Source: Paenibacillus sp. MAEPY2 (lineage in GTDB: Bacteria > Bacillota > Bacilli > Paenibacillales > Paenibacillaceae). From it: a stretch of 61,585 nucleotides of DNA. Below the pieces are notes generated by a model. The model saw nothing but the letters and a program-made list of their open reading frames with translations, ran no database searches and was not told the origin of the DNA. A program made the position numbers and the translations under genes. The first letter of the stretch is position 1. The number at the start of each line of letters is the position of its first letter. Positions 26,154 through 35,815 of this stretch are shown here, piece by piece. The DNA lies in assembly GCF_000499205.1 (NCBI RefSeq), contig NZ_AWUK01000029.1, positions 1 through 61,585 on the forward strand. The letters are read 5' to 3'.

Positions 26154-26924
26154 TCATTCAACAAGGGGCGGTGTGGTGAAATCCCCCAAGCTCAATTTGG
26201 CTTCAAAAATAACACTCTCATTCTCTTCTGCCAATCTTCCTCGGAACCACACAACTCCATCCGTAACCACTGAACGCTCAACGATCATTTGCTCCTGCAT
26301 GCGAATCTCACGGTGATATGATATTTGCAGACGGATTATACCTGCGGCCAGCTCCTCTTGTGTTAGCGCATCACAACACACGTCTGCATATCTGGCATTA
26401 TTCATGTGTCCATTACTGTCTGTGCTGCTATATTGTACAGTTAGACGATATTGTTCCTGCAAGCTCAGTTCAGAGGGAACCGTCACTTTGGCAGGAGGTT
26501 CGCCCAATGATAAATCGGGATGCGATTTCACCTCAAAAGGCAGAGCTGATGGTCTGACGACCCTGCGTCTCTTTAGATCGACCAATGCCCAAGCCGTGCG
26601 AGCCTCAGCCAGATGTGTTCCGTCTCGATCTGTAAGGATATAATCCCTTAACCAGGTCACGCCTTTATTTTCTTTATGCCACGTCTGCAATGATATTTCT
26701 TCTTCCAATTGAGCTGGGCGTAATATCGTGACATCTGTCGTTAACAGCATCCATCCGAATCCCTGATCCAGCATCTGCGATACGGTAACTCCCATGCCTG
26801 CTAAATCGCGGTCTGCTGCCAACTGCATATGCTCCAGTAAGGCAGATGGACGACATTGAGATTGGTAATCGGCATCAGCTGATCCAATTCGGTAATGAAG
26901 CTTGAATGGTTGTTCAGATTGCAT
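26154..26924 (-). CDS. Acyl-ACP thioesterase
   Basis: A 256-residue tandem hot-dog protein of the acyl-ACP thioesterase (FatA/FatB-like) family, which releases free fatty acids from acyl carrier protein. The first hot-dog domain (about 1-135) carries HMQLAADRDLAGMG and WHKENKGVTWLRDY. The second (about 150-256) carries the catalytic-type STDSNGHMNNARYADV segment. The adjacent AraC regulator on the same strand is not obviously linked. Confidence 0.85.
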   Translation of the reverse strand: MQSEQPFKLHYRIGSADADYQSQCRPSALLEHMQLAADRDLAGMGVTVSQMLDQGFGWMLLTTDVTILRPAQLEEEISLQTWHKENKGVTWLRDYILTDRDGTHLAEARTAWALVDLKRRRVVRPSALPFEVKSHPDLSLGEPPAKVTVPSELSLQEQYRLTVQYSSTDSNGHMNNARYADVCCDALTQEELAAGIIRLQISYHREIRMQEQMIVERSVVTDGVVWFRGRLAEENESVIFEAKLSLGDFTTPPLVE

Positions 26925-26977
26925 TGAATAAACCTCCTCAGGCTGTGCAGTAGGTAATCTCTGGACCGTAACCTACA

Positions 26978-27838
26978 CTAATCAAGGGATCGATGTAAAC
27001 GACTCCGGTACAGATCAGGTGCACACCCTACACTTTGTTTGAACATTCGGCTGAAATGGGATAACCGTTTGAACCCGGCCAACCGGCTGGCTTCTGTTAC
27101 ACTGATTTCCGGCTGAAACTGGAATAACAGCTTGGCCTGATTGATGCGGCGGTCATACACATATTTAAAGATGGTACTGCCCGTCATCTCTTTAAACAGC
27201 CCTGCCAGATAAGGCTTGGACAGATGAAGCTCACTTGCCAGATCATCCAGACCGATGTCCTCCATGTAATGGGTGTCCACATAACGAATGATATGCTGTA
27301 CATGCCGCTCCTTCTCGGAAGAGGGACTGTGGTCCTCGACCCTGCCTCGGCAGATGCCAGCTATAACATACAGCAGATCACATAATCGAACGTTCATGCG
27401 CTCCTCTTTGAAATCCCCCGGATTCACCATAAGCTGATGAAGATTCAGCAGCAAGGTTTCGAATTCGGAGCGGGTATTCCCTGTCAGATTGATGCGGCAG
27501 TTTCTCAGTTCTTCGAACGGCCTCAGTACATCGCTGACCCGATCCGGGTGCAGACTGCTGCGGAGAGCCGAAGGGTCGAAATGCAGCGTCGTTCGCACAT
27601 ACGGCCTGCCCGGCATTGGATGTGGTCGATGAAGGGTCATCCCATGCATGAGGACCAGATCACCCGGTTCAAGGTTGTATACTCGATCTCCAATAAGATA
27701 GGTGCATTCTCCCTCATGAAAATAATACACCTCGTAATGCGGATGTGAATGAAATCCGTCCGACACTCCAGGGTCATACGCGTTAGTAGAGCGATAGTTA
27801 TATTCCATTGGGCCACTAATTTGCATGATACTTGGCAC
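26978..27838 (-). CDS. AraC-family transcriptional regulator with cupin sensor domain
   Basis: A 287-residue regulator with an N-terminal cupin domain (FHSHPHYEVYYFHEGECTYL near 29-48, then LEPGDLVLMHG) and a C-terminal pair of AraC helix-turn-helix motifs (IGLDDLASELHLSKPYLAGL, then VTEASRLAGFKRLSHFSRMF). Such proteins usually sense sugars and control glycan-use genes. The GTG at 27838 has the best spacing from AGGAGG; a TTG two codons earlier is possible. Confidence 0.88.
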   Translation of the reverse strand: MPSIMQISGPMEYNYRSTNAYDPGVSDGFHSHPHYEVYYFHEGECTYLIGDRVYNLEPGDLVLMHGMTLHRPHPMPGRPYVRTTLHFDPSALRSSLHPDRVSDVLRPFEELRNCRINLTGNTRSEFETLLLNLHQLMVNPGDFKEERMNVRLCDLLYVIAGICRGRVEDHSPSSEKERHVQHIIRYVDTHYMEDIGLDDLASELHLSKPYLAGLFKEMTGSTIFKYVYDRRINQAKLLFQFQPEISVTEASRLAGFKRLSHFSRMFKQSVGCAPDLYRSRLHRSLD

Positions 27839-27929
27839 GTTCAAGCACCTCCTGTTCTGGAGAGGTTTCTTCCCATTTTACCCGTTTCACATCATGTCGG
27901 ATAGTACTGGGCGGAGTTTTGAAATATAG

Positions 27930-27977
27930 AGGGCCATGCACATATCCGTTAGTATGCACGGTACGTGTCATGGCCCC
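27930..27977 (-). terminator. Stem-loop after the glutathione peroxidase gene
   Basis: Inverted arms GGGCCATG-ACA and TGT-CATGGCCC about 22 bp apart, 20 bp past the stop. The T-run is weak, so terminator activity is uncertain. Confidence 0.4.
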
Positions 27978-27997
27978 TTGAGATTGTGAAAGATAAC

Positions 27998-28546
27998 TTA
28001 CAGTAGCTGTTCAATACTCGCCTGGATCTCGTCGATCGAGTCAACAGGTTCAAAACGTTTGACCACATTTCCTTCGGCATCAATCAGAAACTTCGTGAAG
28101 TTCCACTTGATTGCATCCCCGTGCAGCCATTCCGGTGCTTTGTCTGCCACCATCAGCTTCAGCAGTTTCGCTTGTACATCTGAATCATCAAAGCCTGCAA
28201 AAGGTCCCGACTTCTTCAAAAAGTCAAATAAGGGATGCGCCGCTTCGCCGTTGACATCCATTTTGGAGAACATGGGAAATTTCACGCCATAGTTAATCTG
28301 ACAGAAGGATTCTGCCTCTTCGCTGCTTCCCGGCTCTTGCTCCGCAAATTGGTTACACGGGAAACCAATGATCTGAAGCCCCTGCTCTTTATACCGGTCA
28401 TAAAGCTTCTGCATGTCGTCGAATTGATGTGTGTACTTACACTTGCTCGCTGTGTTCACGATCAGTACAGGTTTTCCTTCGTATTGATAGAGCGGGAAAT
28501 GTTCACCACTCGTTTTGGTTACGCTAAAGTCATAGATGGTTGGCAT
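27998..28546 (-). CDS. Glutathione peroxidase-family (thioredoxin-dependent) peroxidase
   Basis: A 182-residue thiol peroxidase of the GPx family. The peroxidatic cysteine is C36 in NTASKCKYTHQF, followed by the IIGFPCNQFAEQEPGS block and the W-N-F-T-K-F motif, giving the Cys/Gln/Trp/Asn tetrad. In Firmicutes such enzymes normally use thioredoxin. It is the last clearly chromosomal-type gene before the AT-rich region. Confidence 0.92.
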   Translation of the reverse strand: MPTIYDFSVTKTSGEHFPLYQYEGKPVLIVNTASKCKYTHQFDDMQKLYDRYKEQGLQIIGFPCNQFAEQEPGSSEEAESFCQINYGVKFPMFSKMDVNGEAAHPLFDFLKKSGPFAGFDDSDVQAKLLKLMVADKAPEWLHGDAIKWNFTKFLIDAEGNVVKRFEPVDSIDEIQASIEQLL

Positions 28547-28677
28547 AAGATTAGTGCACCTCGCGATGTTATGTAGTTATACAGACTCATATGAATTTCT
28601 ATTATATACGAAATAGAATAAAGGTATAGCTAAATTGGTCATTTTATTGCTCCATAATCTCTTAGGGTACCATCGAC

Positions 28678-29148
28678 TTATTCAATGACTTTAATACTTA
28701 TAACATACTTGGATCTGGGCAAAAACATTATCTCCAATTTTTTATCTCGCTCCTGCCAAGCTATATCGTGTGTATTGTTCAATTCAATCTGATTAATTTC
28801 AATAGTTTGCTCCCTCCACTTCCTACCCATTGATGTTATAGAGTGAGGTATGCCTGTTATTTTCACGTATTCTTTGGAGAGATATGGACCTATATCCCGA
28901 ACACCAGATATAACTCCAGGTAGAAAAAACAATATTAAGCCTATACCGGCAATGACACAAAAAAACTTGGAGGATATGCGCTTAAACACATTTTTAAATT
29001 TATTCATATTATGAAATAGTCCCAATCCAAGAGATAATATTCCCATCACAACTCCCATCAATCGCATAAAAAGCCAACAAGGAAAAAATGTCGGGAAGAA
29101 TGCTGAAATACCTAAAAATAACATAAGAACACAAATCAGTACTTTCAA
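28678..29148 (-). CDS. Membrane protein of unknown function
   Basis: A 156-residue protein with three hydrophobic segments (about 1-20, 25-45 and 58-80) followed by a basic, extracytoplasmic or cytosolic tail of 75 residues. A TTG at 29148 is better spaced from GGAGG than the GTG upstream. No family recognised. First gene of the AT-rich, minus-strand-only region. Confidence 0.55.
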   Translation of the reverse strand: MKVLICVLMLFLGISAFFPTFFPCWLFMRLMGVVMGILSLGLGLFHNMNKFKNVFKRISSKFFCVIAGIGLILFFLPGVISGVRDIGPYLSKEYVKITGIPHSITSMGRKWREQTIEINQIELNNTHDIAWQERDKKLEIMFLPRSKYVISIKVIE

Positions 29149-29407
29149 AAGTGTCACCCTCCAGTAAAAGGCTAATCAAAATGTTGAGATGTTCACGTTA
29201 ACAAACATGTACTTAGGAACTTCAATAAAATCAGAAATATTTGATTTTAAAACCTGGATCAATTTATTTATTGTCCTTAAATTCATAATCATTAAAACCA
29301 CTAAATCTTCTCACCCTTAGCTTCCAAAAATGATCCCATCCTTATACAACATGTCGTAAGCGCCTTATAATTTCGTACCATCACATCATAGCGTAAAAGT
29401 AATCGCT

Positions 29408-29920
29408 CTAAACTTTCGTTGCATTATTGAATCTATGTATTCCAAATTCATTGAAATCCGATGTAAGTATCGCCTCTCTCAGCGGGTACAGATTTGGAGT
29501 AAATCTGAGTTCAATTCCTTTCTTAAATAATCTCTCTATTAAACCATCCATGCGGTCTATATGTAGAGGCTTGGTAACCCGATAAGAAATGTAGTATCCC
29601 GCCGTTGGATCAAAAAGCTCGAAATTGGTGTCATCGAAATGATACCTGTACATGACCTGATTCGTGATTTTTGGAAACCATGAACTTTCAACCGTAACGA
29701 TGATATTGGCATTAGAATGTTTGAAAAACTTCTCGTTATTCTCATCACTTATCGTGTTTGTCTTTTTACAGATGATTCTGGGGCAATCTCTTGGAAAGTA
29801 ATATGAATATTCATGCTCTTCATCAATGGCCCACACCACTGCAGGAAATTCAGGTCTGTTTTGTTTCTCCCTAGGAACAAAGACTTGGATATCTGAAACC
29901 TCGCTAAAATGATAAAGCAT
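29408..29920 (-). CDS. DUF6886-family protein
   Basis: A 170-residue soluble protein beginning MLYHFSE and carrying VVWAIDEEHEYSYYFPRDCP (about 27-46) and FELFDPTAGYYISY, the pattern of the DUF6886 family common in Bacillales. Function unknown; the fold may resemble ADP-ribosylation-type domains but that is not shown. The ATG at 29920 follows AGAGGTG. The 250 bp downstream hold no recognisable gene. Confidence 0.7.
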   Translation of the reverse strand: MLYHFSEVSDIQVFVPREKQNRPEFPAVVWAIDEEHEYSYYFPRDCPRIICKKTNTISDENNEKFFKHSNANIIVTVESSWFPKITNQVMYRYHFDDTNFELFDPTAGYYISYRVTKPLHIDRMDGLIERLFKKGIELRFTPNLYPLREAILTSDFNEFGIHRFNNATKV

Positions 29921-29970
29921 ACAAGCACCTCTCATCAATTAGTTACGATTAAATCTCCGATTAATGCTTT

Positions 29971-30471
29971 CTAATTCCGAGAAGTGTTCCACTTCCCGTC
30001 ACATAAAACAACAGAGGTTTCGATTTGTCTTTCGGGAACGTTCCAGTATTGTGTTAATAACCGCTTCTTTTCCTCCGATGAAACAAGGTTAAAACCATTC
30101 TTCAAATAGAATTTGATAGCCCATTCTGCGGAATCCCACGTTCCTATTAATATCGGTTTATCGGTTGAGGCCACCAGATGAGCCAACAGCTTTGTGCCGA
30201 TTCCGCTCCCCCGTTGGTGAGTTCTTACATACGCATGCCGAATTAAAGCAACATCGCCTTTATCCTGAATTCCCATAACGCCCCATAATCTATGATCATC
30301 TTCAAAACCCCAAAATACGACGTCATCACTGATTTCCTGTTTCAATTCTTCCAATGACATATAGGGTTCATGATAGCGATCCTCAGGAATCACTCCATGG
30401 TATGCCTTTGCTGCATCATTAATGATCTCAATCATTGCATCCGTATCCATGCTATTGCACAATCTGATCAT
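29971..30471 (-). CDS. GNAT-family N-acetyltransferase
   Basis: A 166-residue single GNAT domain. The acetyl-CoA-binding motif A is seen as VRTHQRGSGIGTKLLAHL (82-99), with the preceding strand DVALIRHAY and a motif B region AIKFYLKNGF. Substrate unknown. AGGAGG precedes the start. It belongs to the string of single-gene units on this strand. Confidence 0.85.
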   Translation of the reverse strand: MIRLCNSMDTDAMIEIINDAAKAYHGVIPEDRYHEPYMSLEELKQEISDDVVFWGFEDDHRLWGVMGIQDKGDVALIRHAYVRTHQRGSGIGTKLLAHLVASTDKPILIGTWDSAEWAIKFYLKNGFNLVSSEEKKRLLTQYWNVPERQIETSVVLCDGKWNTSRN

Positions 30472-30510
30472 GGCATAAGCCTCCTAAAGGTTCATAGTAT
30501 TTGGATTGAA

Positions 30511-31146
30511 CTATCGTAAAGGATATATCAATTCAATCGGTTCATTACTCAATTCCTCTTTGAAAATATAATTATGATCTGCTCCCACAACACATAGAAT
30601 TTTCTTACCCGGATTTAAATGATATGTGTTCTTCACACGTTGAATCATAATCTGATTTCGTACGATCCATCTAAAGTTATTGGCTTTTGGATTAATCTTA
30701 TCCAGCCATTCATATTTTTGTTTGGTCATAGTATCAAACGCAACCGAGTTAAAGGGAATCGATCCAACGTCATATGTATTCATTTGTTTAGCAAACCATT
30801 CATCATCGATCTTCTCCAACGCTTTGCGCTCCTCTTCTGTGAAGCCGTTAAAGGGATCAAAATCATTCCAGACATCTAACTCAAACCAGTCTATCGGCAC
30901 AAACTCTATATTCCGTTCCTCGCACAATGGAAAGACAAGCTCCCAATACTCACTGGCCGGCTCTCCCCAGTATCCCTTATCCTGTTTATCCACGTTATAC
31001 TTCTTCCAACTTATGGGATGCACTTCACCACAGATAATATCCGGGTTGAATTCTGTAATCAAATCCTGATACAAGGTAAGTGAGCTATGATATTTCTCTC
31101 TTAATTCTGTATTATGAATCGTCCCCAATATTCCAACGACCGTCAT
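30511..31146 (-). CDS. Protein of unknown function with TraB/Tiki-like features
   Basis: A 211-residue soluble protein. It opens with GILGTIHN, has a PDIICGEVHP block near 34-43, an acidic middle (FVPIDWF, WNDFDPF) and ends with CVVGADHNYIF. This spacing of G-x-x-H, E and H blocks recalls TraB/Tiki-type erythromycin-esterase-fold proteins, but the match is by eye only. AAAGGAG precedes the ATG. Confidence 0.5.
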   Translation of the reverse strand: MTVVGILGTIHNTELREKYHSSLTLYQDLITEFNPDIICGEVHPISWKKYNVDKQDKGYWGEPASEYWELVFPLCEERNIEFVPIDWFELDVWNDFDPFNGFTEEERKALEKIDDEWFAKQMNTYDVGSIPFNSVAFDTMTKQKYEWLDKINPKANNFRWIVRNQIMIQRVKNTYHLNPGKKILCVVGADHNYIFKEELSNEPIELIYPLR

Positions 31147-31276
31147 ATTGTTTCTCCTTTGTAAGTGTTAAATAAATGATTTTGAGATTCCTATGTATGA
31201 CTACATGTTAACAATAACAATGATCAACCTTTTTTTCCAATGTTTTCTGAACACCTCTGTGGAAACATACGTAAGC

Positions 31277-31306
31277 AAAAAAGGCCACCTTCGCAGGCAG
31301 CCCTTT
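31277..31306 (-). terminator. Intrinsic terminator after the FusB-type gene
   Basis: Stem GCC-CCT with AGG-GGCC on the minus strand (GGCTGCCTGCGAAGGTGGCC), followed by TTTTTTGC. Confidence 0.65.
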
Positions 31307-31319
31307 ACTTGTTATAACC

Positions 31320-31961
31320 TTATTTACGAACGGAGAGAATGAACTTCTCCAGCGATTCTGTATTGGTAATGCTGTGATTACATCCTTGGTTCTCCATGCA
31401 TACGTATTGACCAATCGCAGAATAATTATCCGGTAGAGCGTTCTTGGTTTTAACCGTGAAGAAGGCAAGCTCTTGATGCCGATTACAGAATAGGCAATAC
31501 CCCTTCTTGTGTGTCGGCGTTATTCTCCCCTCAATACCGATAAACTGTCCTTCGAACGGATATACAATGAATAATTTGTTTGTAGCAATATCTATCCAGC
31601 TCAGATACGTTACATAACGAAAATCAATGGATTGTAGATCAGGCATTTTCATCTTTTTGTTCTTCGGAAATAACTTCTGAATTTGCTTCAACGTAATCGG
31701 TGGATACAACTCCAGGTAAGGTTCTAACGTTTTCAAATACCTTTGGAAATCATCTGTTGTCCCCAGTGACGAAATTTGCTCCAGCAGTTGCTGCTGATTC
31801 TCTGTCAGTTCCGTAAATGCTGCAATGATGTTTGTTGCAGCACTGTATCTCACGGTCTCCAGAACCCTGCGGTCCGCGGCGGATTGAAACGTTTTGCGAA
31901 CAAATTCAGCTTGTCTTTTAATCAGATTATATTGGTGGTTTCTAATAAATGATGTACTCAT
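31320..31961 (-). CDS. FusB/FusC-type elongation factor G-binding protein
   Basis: A 213-residue two-domain protein: an all-helical N-terminal domain beginning FIRNHQYNLIKRQ, and a C-terminal treble-clef zinc finger with C156, C159, C188 and C194. This is the FusB/FusC architecture, whose members bind EF-G on stalled ribosomes and give fusidic acid resistance. Chromosomal relatives in Bacillales also exist without a proven resistance role. The ATG at 31961 follows AAGGAG; a start eight codons earlier is possible. Confidence 0.85.
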   Translation of the reverse strand: MSTSFIRNHQYNLIKRQAEFVRKTFQSAADRRVLETVRYSAATNIIAAFTELTENQQQLLEQISSLGTTDDFQRYLKTLEPYLELYPPITLKQIQKLFPKNKKMKMPDLQSIDFRYVTYLSWIDIATNKLFIVYPFEGQFIGIEGRITPTHKKGYCLFCNRHQELAFFTVKTKNALPDNYSAIGQYVCMENQGCNHSITNTESLEKFILSVRK

Positions 31962-32225
31962 AGCTTTCAGCTCCTTATTATTCATAAAAAATTCAATAAG
32001 GGCAAAGCCTGTTATTAGAAACGATAAAATTAAGTATGGGCGAAAAAATCTAAACTATCGCACCCCACGCAAAGTATCGCCCCCGATCAGGCTTTGCATG
32101 AGTTATTTCTAGCTAACGAGCAATTCAGCATTGCCATCTGAGTAACCCCCAATCAAATATCATGCGAAAAGTATATCAGAGAATTTCGGACAGATCAATT
32201 GAAATGGGCCCTCATGGATATTCAT

Positions 32226-33083
32226 TTATTCCGTTGCTTTTGATTGTAATATCTGATCATTCACAAATCCTTGTAAGAAAAAAAGCTCATCGTCATTTGC
32301 TTTTCGTTCATTGGCTGCCTCAAATCGCTCAATCGCTTCCTCTAAGGATGTTGATTTCACAGCATTATTGGCTAAGATGAGCTCTTTATAATATTTATCC
32401 ATCTCCTCCAAGTCACAGATCGATTCATGACCAAGAAGAAAATGCGTAGCATCATATTTCTGAATATCTTCTATCATAGGCAATAAATGAGACTGTTTAA
32501 AATGATACAAAGCGTTTGTCGTTGTGCAATACACACTATCGCCTAGAAATATCACCTTTTCATCCGGAATGAACACAACTGTTGAGTCATCCGTATGCGT
32601 ACTTTGAATGGTCTCAAGCACACAAAATTTATTGCCCAAGTCCAGATGGAGAGACTTTTCAAAAGTAATATCCGGGGGACATAACTGAAATGTCTCTCTC
32701 TCCGGTATTTCATTTTGTATCGTCTCCATACAATGTGAAGTCATCTTCTTGGAATCCACATACTCCTGAAGAGAGCGGTCATCATAAGAATAGTTCCTCC
32801 ACTCATTCATCTTTTGGCTAGTTAGACTATTCATAATAATCGTAGCTCCGTATTCATTCATGCCTAAAAAATGATCCCAATGTGCATGCGTGATGACCAC
32901 ATATTTAACGGGTGGAACGTTTAACTTCTCTATTTCATATAAGAAATCCCTGGCATGTTGAACCGAATTCCCACCATCAACAACAAGGCTGTATTTATCA
33001 CCGCACACTAACCCTAATGTCGGTCTTTCTTTGTTATTTTGGTTAGATAGATAATAGATCGTTTCACTTAATTGATTTAGCAT
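32226..33083 (-). CDS. Metallo-beta-lactamase-fold hydrolase
   Basis: A 285-residue MBL-fold protein with the metal motif T-H-A-H-W-D-H (H66, H68, D70, H71), a third histidine in THTDDSTVVF and the aspartate in VIFLGDSVY. A C-terminal LLGHES histidine completes a two-metal site. No signal peptide, so a cytoplasmic hydrolase rather than a secreted beta-lactamase. The ATG at 33083 has better spacing than the one two codons earlier. An inverted repeat CAAAGCCTG / CAGGCTTTG flanks 32000-32095 in the intergenic region downstream. Confidence 0.85.
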   Translation of the reverse strand: MLNQLSETIYYLSNQNNKERPTLGLVCGDKYSLVVDGGNSVQHARDFLYEIEKLNVPPVKYVVITHAHWDHFLGMNEYGATIIMNSLTSQKMNEWRNYSYDDRSLQEYVDSKKMTSHCMETIQNEIPERETFQLCPPDITFEKSLHLDLGNKFCVLETIQSTHTDDSTVVFIPDEKVIFLGDSVYCTTTNALYHFKQSHLLPMIEDIQKYDATHFLLGHESICDLEEMDKYYKELILANNAVKSTSLEEAIERFEAANERKANDDELFFLQGFVNDQILQSKATE

Positions 33084-33234
33084 GTTCATTCTCCTCTATA
33101 GTAAATTCTTGATCCATAAGAGAGAAAATCTGCATGCTTATTTGAATCAACATTTAGATTTTCTCATTTTATTGGTTTACCAATGGAATCACCTCCTTTG
33201 TTTCTTCACATACTCGGCTTTTTTCTATGAACTG

Positions 33235-33417
33235 TTAGCTGCTCAAAGGCATATGCAATACGATTGCTGGGTTCTCATTGTTCATTAGTAAGCGTCGGGG
33301 TCGTTGGATATTTTCTTTAAGCGCAGAAAAATAGTATCCCAACAACAGGTACATACTAGCTTCGCCTTTTAAATCATAAAGCACCCTAACTCCTCCTAGA
33401 AATTCGTCAACGTTCAT
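33235..33417 (-). CDS. Small protein, second gene of a two-gene overlap
   Basis: A 60-residue protein, MNVDEFLGGVRV at the start, with a mixed amphipathic middle. Its ATG lies inside the last codons of the upstream small gene, 8 bp before that stop, so translation is likely coupled. No family recognised; its reality rests on the overlap and an adequate ribosome site (AAGGGATG region). Confidence 0.4.
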   Translation of the reverse strand: MNVDEFLGGVRVLYDLKGEASMYLLLGYYFSALKENIQRPRRLLMNNENPAIVLHMPLSS

Positions 33418-33556
33418 CCCTTAGAATCTCCTTGATTTCTCTTAATTCTTGCAATATTTCTTTGGTGTACTGGTTACTCTTTGAATTATCCATTCCGATT
33501 TTCACAACAAAAATACCAAGAAACAAAGACACTACCAACATTAAGATAGTCTCCAA
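33407..33556 (-). CDS. Small single-span membrane protein with coiled-coil tail
   Basis: About 49 residues from a TTG at 33556, or 44 from the ATG at 33541. A hydrophobic helix (LMLVVSLFLGIFVVKIGM) is followed by a charged coiled-coil tail (TKEILQELREIKEILRDER). The pattern resembles the small membrane-anchored peptides common in Bacillales. It overlaps the next small gene by 11 bp. Function unknown. Confidence 0.5.
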   Translation of the reverse strand: METILMLVVSLFLGIFVVKIGMDNSKSNQYTKEILQELREIKEILRDER

Positions 33557-33600
33557 TAGTTACCATCCATCCTTCCTACAGCAACAGGAACCGTGACTAT

Positions 33601-34536
33601 TCAATTTACAGGTAGATACATTGTTTGTATCTCTTGAACACCTGGAACAAATCCAAGATTAAAATAGACTGATTCAGCATCGTTGCCTTCCATGACATAT
33701 AACTGTAGAACTGGATACTTGTCTTTAAGTTCAGTCAGTGCTCTTTGCAGCATGCGCGTAGCAAGTCCTTTTCCTCTGTAAGCGGGGTTGACTCCTATGC
33801 TGTAAACTGCTGCTTGATTGTCCTGTAAACATAGGCGACAGTTAGCTACAAGCTGTCCAGTAACCTTATCATATACCAGGGTAGAGGCTTGAGTTAGGTT
33901 CTCATTGGTATAATGGACTTCTTCGTTCGGGATAAAGTCTTCAAGAGATGTCTTCTTTCTGCGTAAGGCTTCAAAACCGCCTACAAAGCTTTCAAAGTCA
34001 CACAGAGCGATTTCATCTTCATTACTGTATTGCTTAGTCCCCGTTTCATTTTCGATAATTTCGGGGCTCTTAATCATAAGATCAGGATCCCAATGCACAT
34101 TGAAATGATCTGTAGGGCGCTGCATCCAGCGGCATCTAAACTCATCTGGCCAGAATCCAGCCCTCGTAAATATATGTACTTGATCGGGGAGAATTTCATA
34201 TACCTTGATACGTTGAGTTGGATCAGACCATTTTATAAGTATTTTTTTAAGAAGCTTCAGTACCTCAAATGAATCATTGAATGGGGGAATAAAGAATAGA
34301 TGATATAACGTATTGGGTGCCATTCTTACCCCACCGATTTTTGAATCTCCTTTATAAATCCAAAAAGAGTTATTCCGCGAAACATTGAAGCCTTCTCCTT
34401 TAAAAAATCCAGTATAGGCCATATTATAATAGACAGAACAATACACTCCCCATTCTTCGGGATCAGCCTTTTGAATGGAATATTCATTAGATAAATCATA
34501 AGAATAAAGTTCCTCAGACCAATTATTTAATTCCAC
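33601..34536 (-). CDS. GNAT-family N-acetyltransferase, two-domain
   Basis: A 311-residue protein with a degenerate N-terminal GNAT-like half and a canonical C-terminal GNAT domain. Motif A is IGVNPAYRGKGLATRMLQRAL (about 252-272) and motif B is DAESVYFNLGF. Tandem GNAT proteins include mycothiol-synthase-like enzymes; the substrate is unknown. GTG start preceded by GAGGAGG. A 76-bp spacer separates it from the hydrolase gene upstream. Confidence 0.82.
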   Translation of the reverse strand: MELNNWSEELYSYDLSNEYSIQKADPEEWGVYCSVYYNMAYTGFFKGEGFNVSRNNSFWIYKGDSKIGGVRMAPNTLYHLFFIPPFNDSFEVLKLLKKILIKWSDPTQRIKVYEILPDQVHIFTRAGFWPDEFRCRWMQRPTDHFNVHWDPDLMIKSPEIIENETGTKQYSNEDEIALCDFESFVGGFEALRRKKTSLEDFIPNEEVHYTNENLTQASTLVYDKVTGQLVANCRLCLQDNQAAVYSIGVNPAYRGKGLATRMLQRALTELKDKYPVLQLYVMEGNDAESVYFNLGFVPGVQEIQTMYLPVN

Positions 34537-34612
34537 GCGTCATTCCTCCTCATGAATGCGAACTACCTTCAAAAATTTTAAGCGTGTGTTATCTAAACAT
34601 CTCTAGTCCCCC

Positions 34613-35671
34613 TTAAATAACTTGTCCTTTACTATTTATTTGATCAATTCCATCTTCAAACTTATTTTTCAGCAGTTCACGAAATTTATTTTCTTTCTTC
34701 TTTAAATGCTCCTCAAAGAAAGCAGTAATACACTTATTAATAGTAGAATGCTTGTCTTCTATCCCATTTTCATTGTAATGTATCGGGATGTCGCTAAAAG
34801 TCATATGATAAGCATCGTTTAGTTTTATAAATGAACTATTCAGATCTCTTGAGTTAAATAGAGACTCATACCCACTCAGTAACAAAGGTAACAGCTCGGG
34901 TGAAATTTCACTTTCCAGTTCTTCAAACGAGCATTTTTCTTGTCGAGCTACCAATAACGGAACAGATATTCCTTCATCTTTACTCGCCGTTATTAAATGA
35001 AAACTAGGGTCTAATAGAATACTAGCCTTAATTCTCTTGTCTCTTTTGAGCAATTCATAAGCAGCAGCCCCACCCAATGAATGACCAATGATCCCCATTT
35101 CATTCACATCGACTATAGCCCTAAGATCCTTAACTGAATCCAAGACCTCATCTACATTTCTCACAACCCAACGAATATCTTCAATTCTAAGCTTCAATAA
35201 TTGTTCCCAAGAATGGATATCTAAACTGTCTATTTCGGATATCTCATTGGATTGCTGGACAAAGCGACCGTCAGGAAAAATGGAGAATATAGATTCATGA
35301 GTCGCTCCTACAGTAATAACAGCAAATCCAGACTCCACTAAATGTTCTACACAAAAGGAATACATATCTCTAACTACACCAAAAGCCGGAGCTATAACAA
35401 TAATGGGACAGTTTTTAGCAGTAATATCCACACTCTCATCATTATGTATTTTTGTATCCAGCTTACAAATATAATCTCTATCAATGCCCATACTACAGAG
35501 CATATCAACAGCTAGAGAAGTATTAGGTTCAAATAACGAAGTATACTTCGACTCATGTTCCACGGGATTGGAAGGATAGTATATGCTAATGAGCACTTCT
35601 CTAGTTTCCTTACTTATGGGATCAATACGTGATTCATCCTTTAAAACAAAAACCTTTCTACCAACAGTCAT
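34613..35671 (-). CDS. Alpha/beta hydrolase, platelet-activating-factor-acetylhydrolase-like
   Basis: A 352-residue hydrolase with the nucleophile elbow G-H-S-L-G-G (Ser198), an acid in SILLDPSFHL and a C-terminal histidine region (DAYHMTFSDIP). The layout, with an N-terminal strand set followed by IVIAPAFG, matches bacterial PAF-acetylhydrolase-type lipases and dienelactone-type hydrolases. No signal peptide. The ATG at 35671 has good spacing from GAAAGGG. Just past its stop, an AGATAACAC motif resembles the left end of the intergenic repeat family. Confidence 0.8.
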   Translation of the reverse strand: MTVGRKVFVLKDESRIDPISKETREVLISIYYPSNPVEHESKYTSLFEPNTSLAVDMLCSMGIDRDYICKLDTKIHNDESVDITAKNCPIIVIAPAFGVVRDMYSFCVEHLVESGFAVITVGATHESIFSIFPDGRFVQQSNEISEIDSLDIHSWEQLLKLRIEDIRWVVRNVDEVLDSVKDLRAIVDVNEMGIIGHSLGGAAAYELLKRDKRIKASILLDPSFHLITASKDEGISVPLLVARQEKCSFEELESEISPELLPLLLSGYESLFNSRDLNSSFIKLNDAYHMTFSDIPIHYNENGIEDKHSTINKCITAFFEEHLKKKENKFRELLKNKFEDGIDQINSKGQVI

Positions 35672-35815
35672 CGCGTTCACCCTTTCTATATTTTTGTTAA
35701 TACCACACGGTTTAATGTTTACTTATTTCGTTTTTGACCCCTCACCCCTAAATTTCTCCAAAGAAAACATCAACGAAGCGATAAAAAGTAATGAGGGCGG
35801 CTCATTAAGTTCATC

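Noticed and set aside
29330..29385. TATAAGG direct repeats as a repeat element
   Set aside because: The copies are direct and very short, with no inverted partner.
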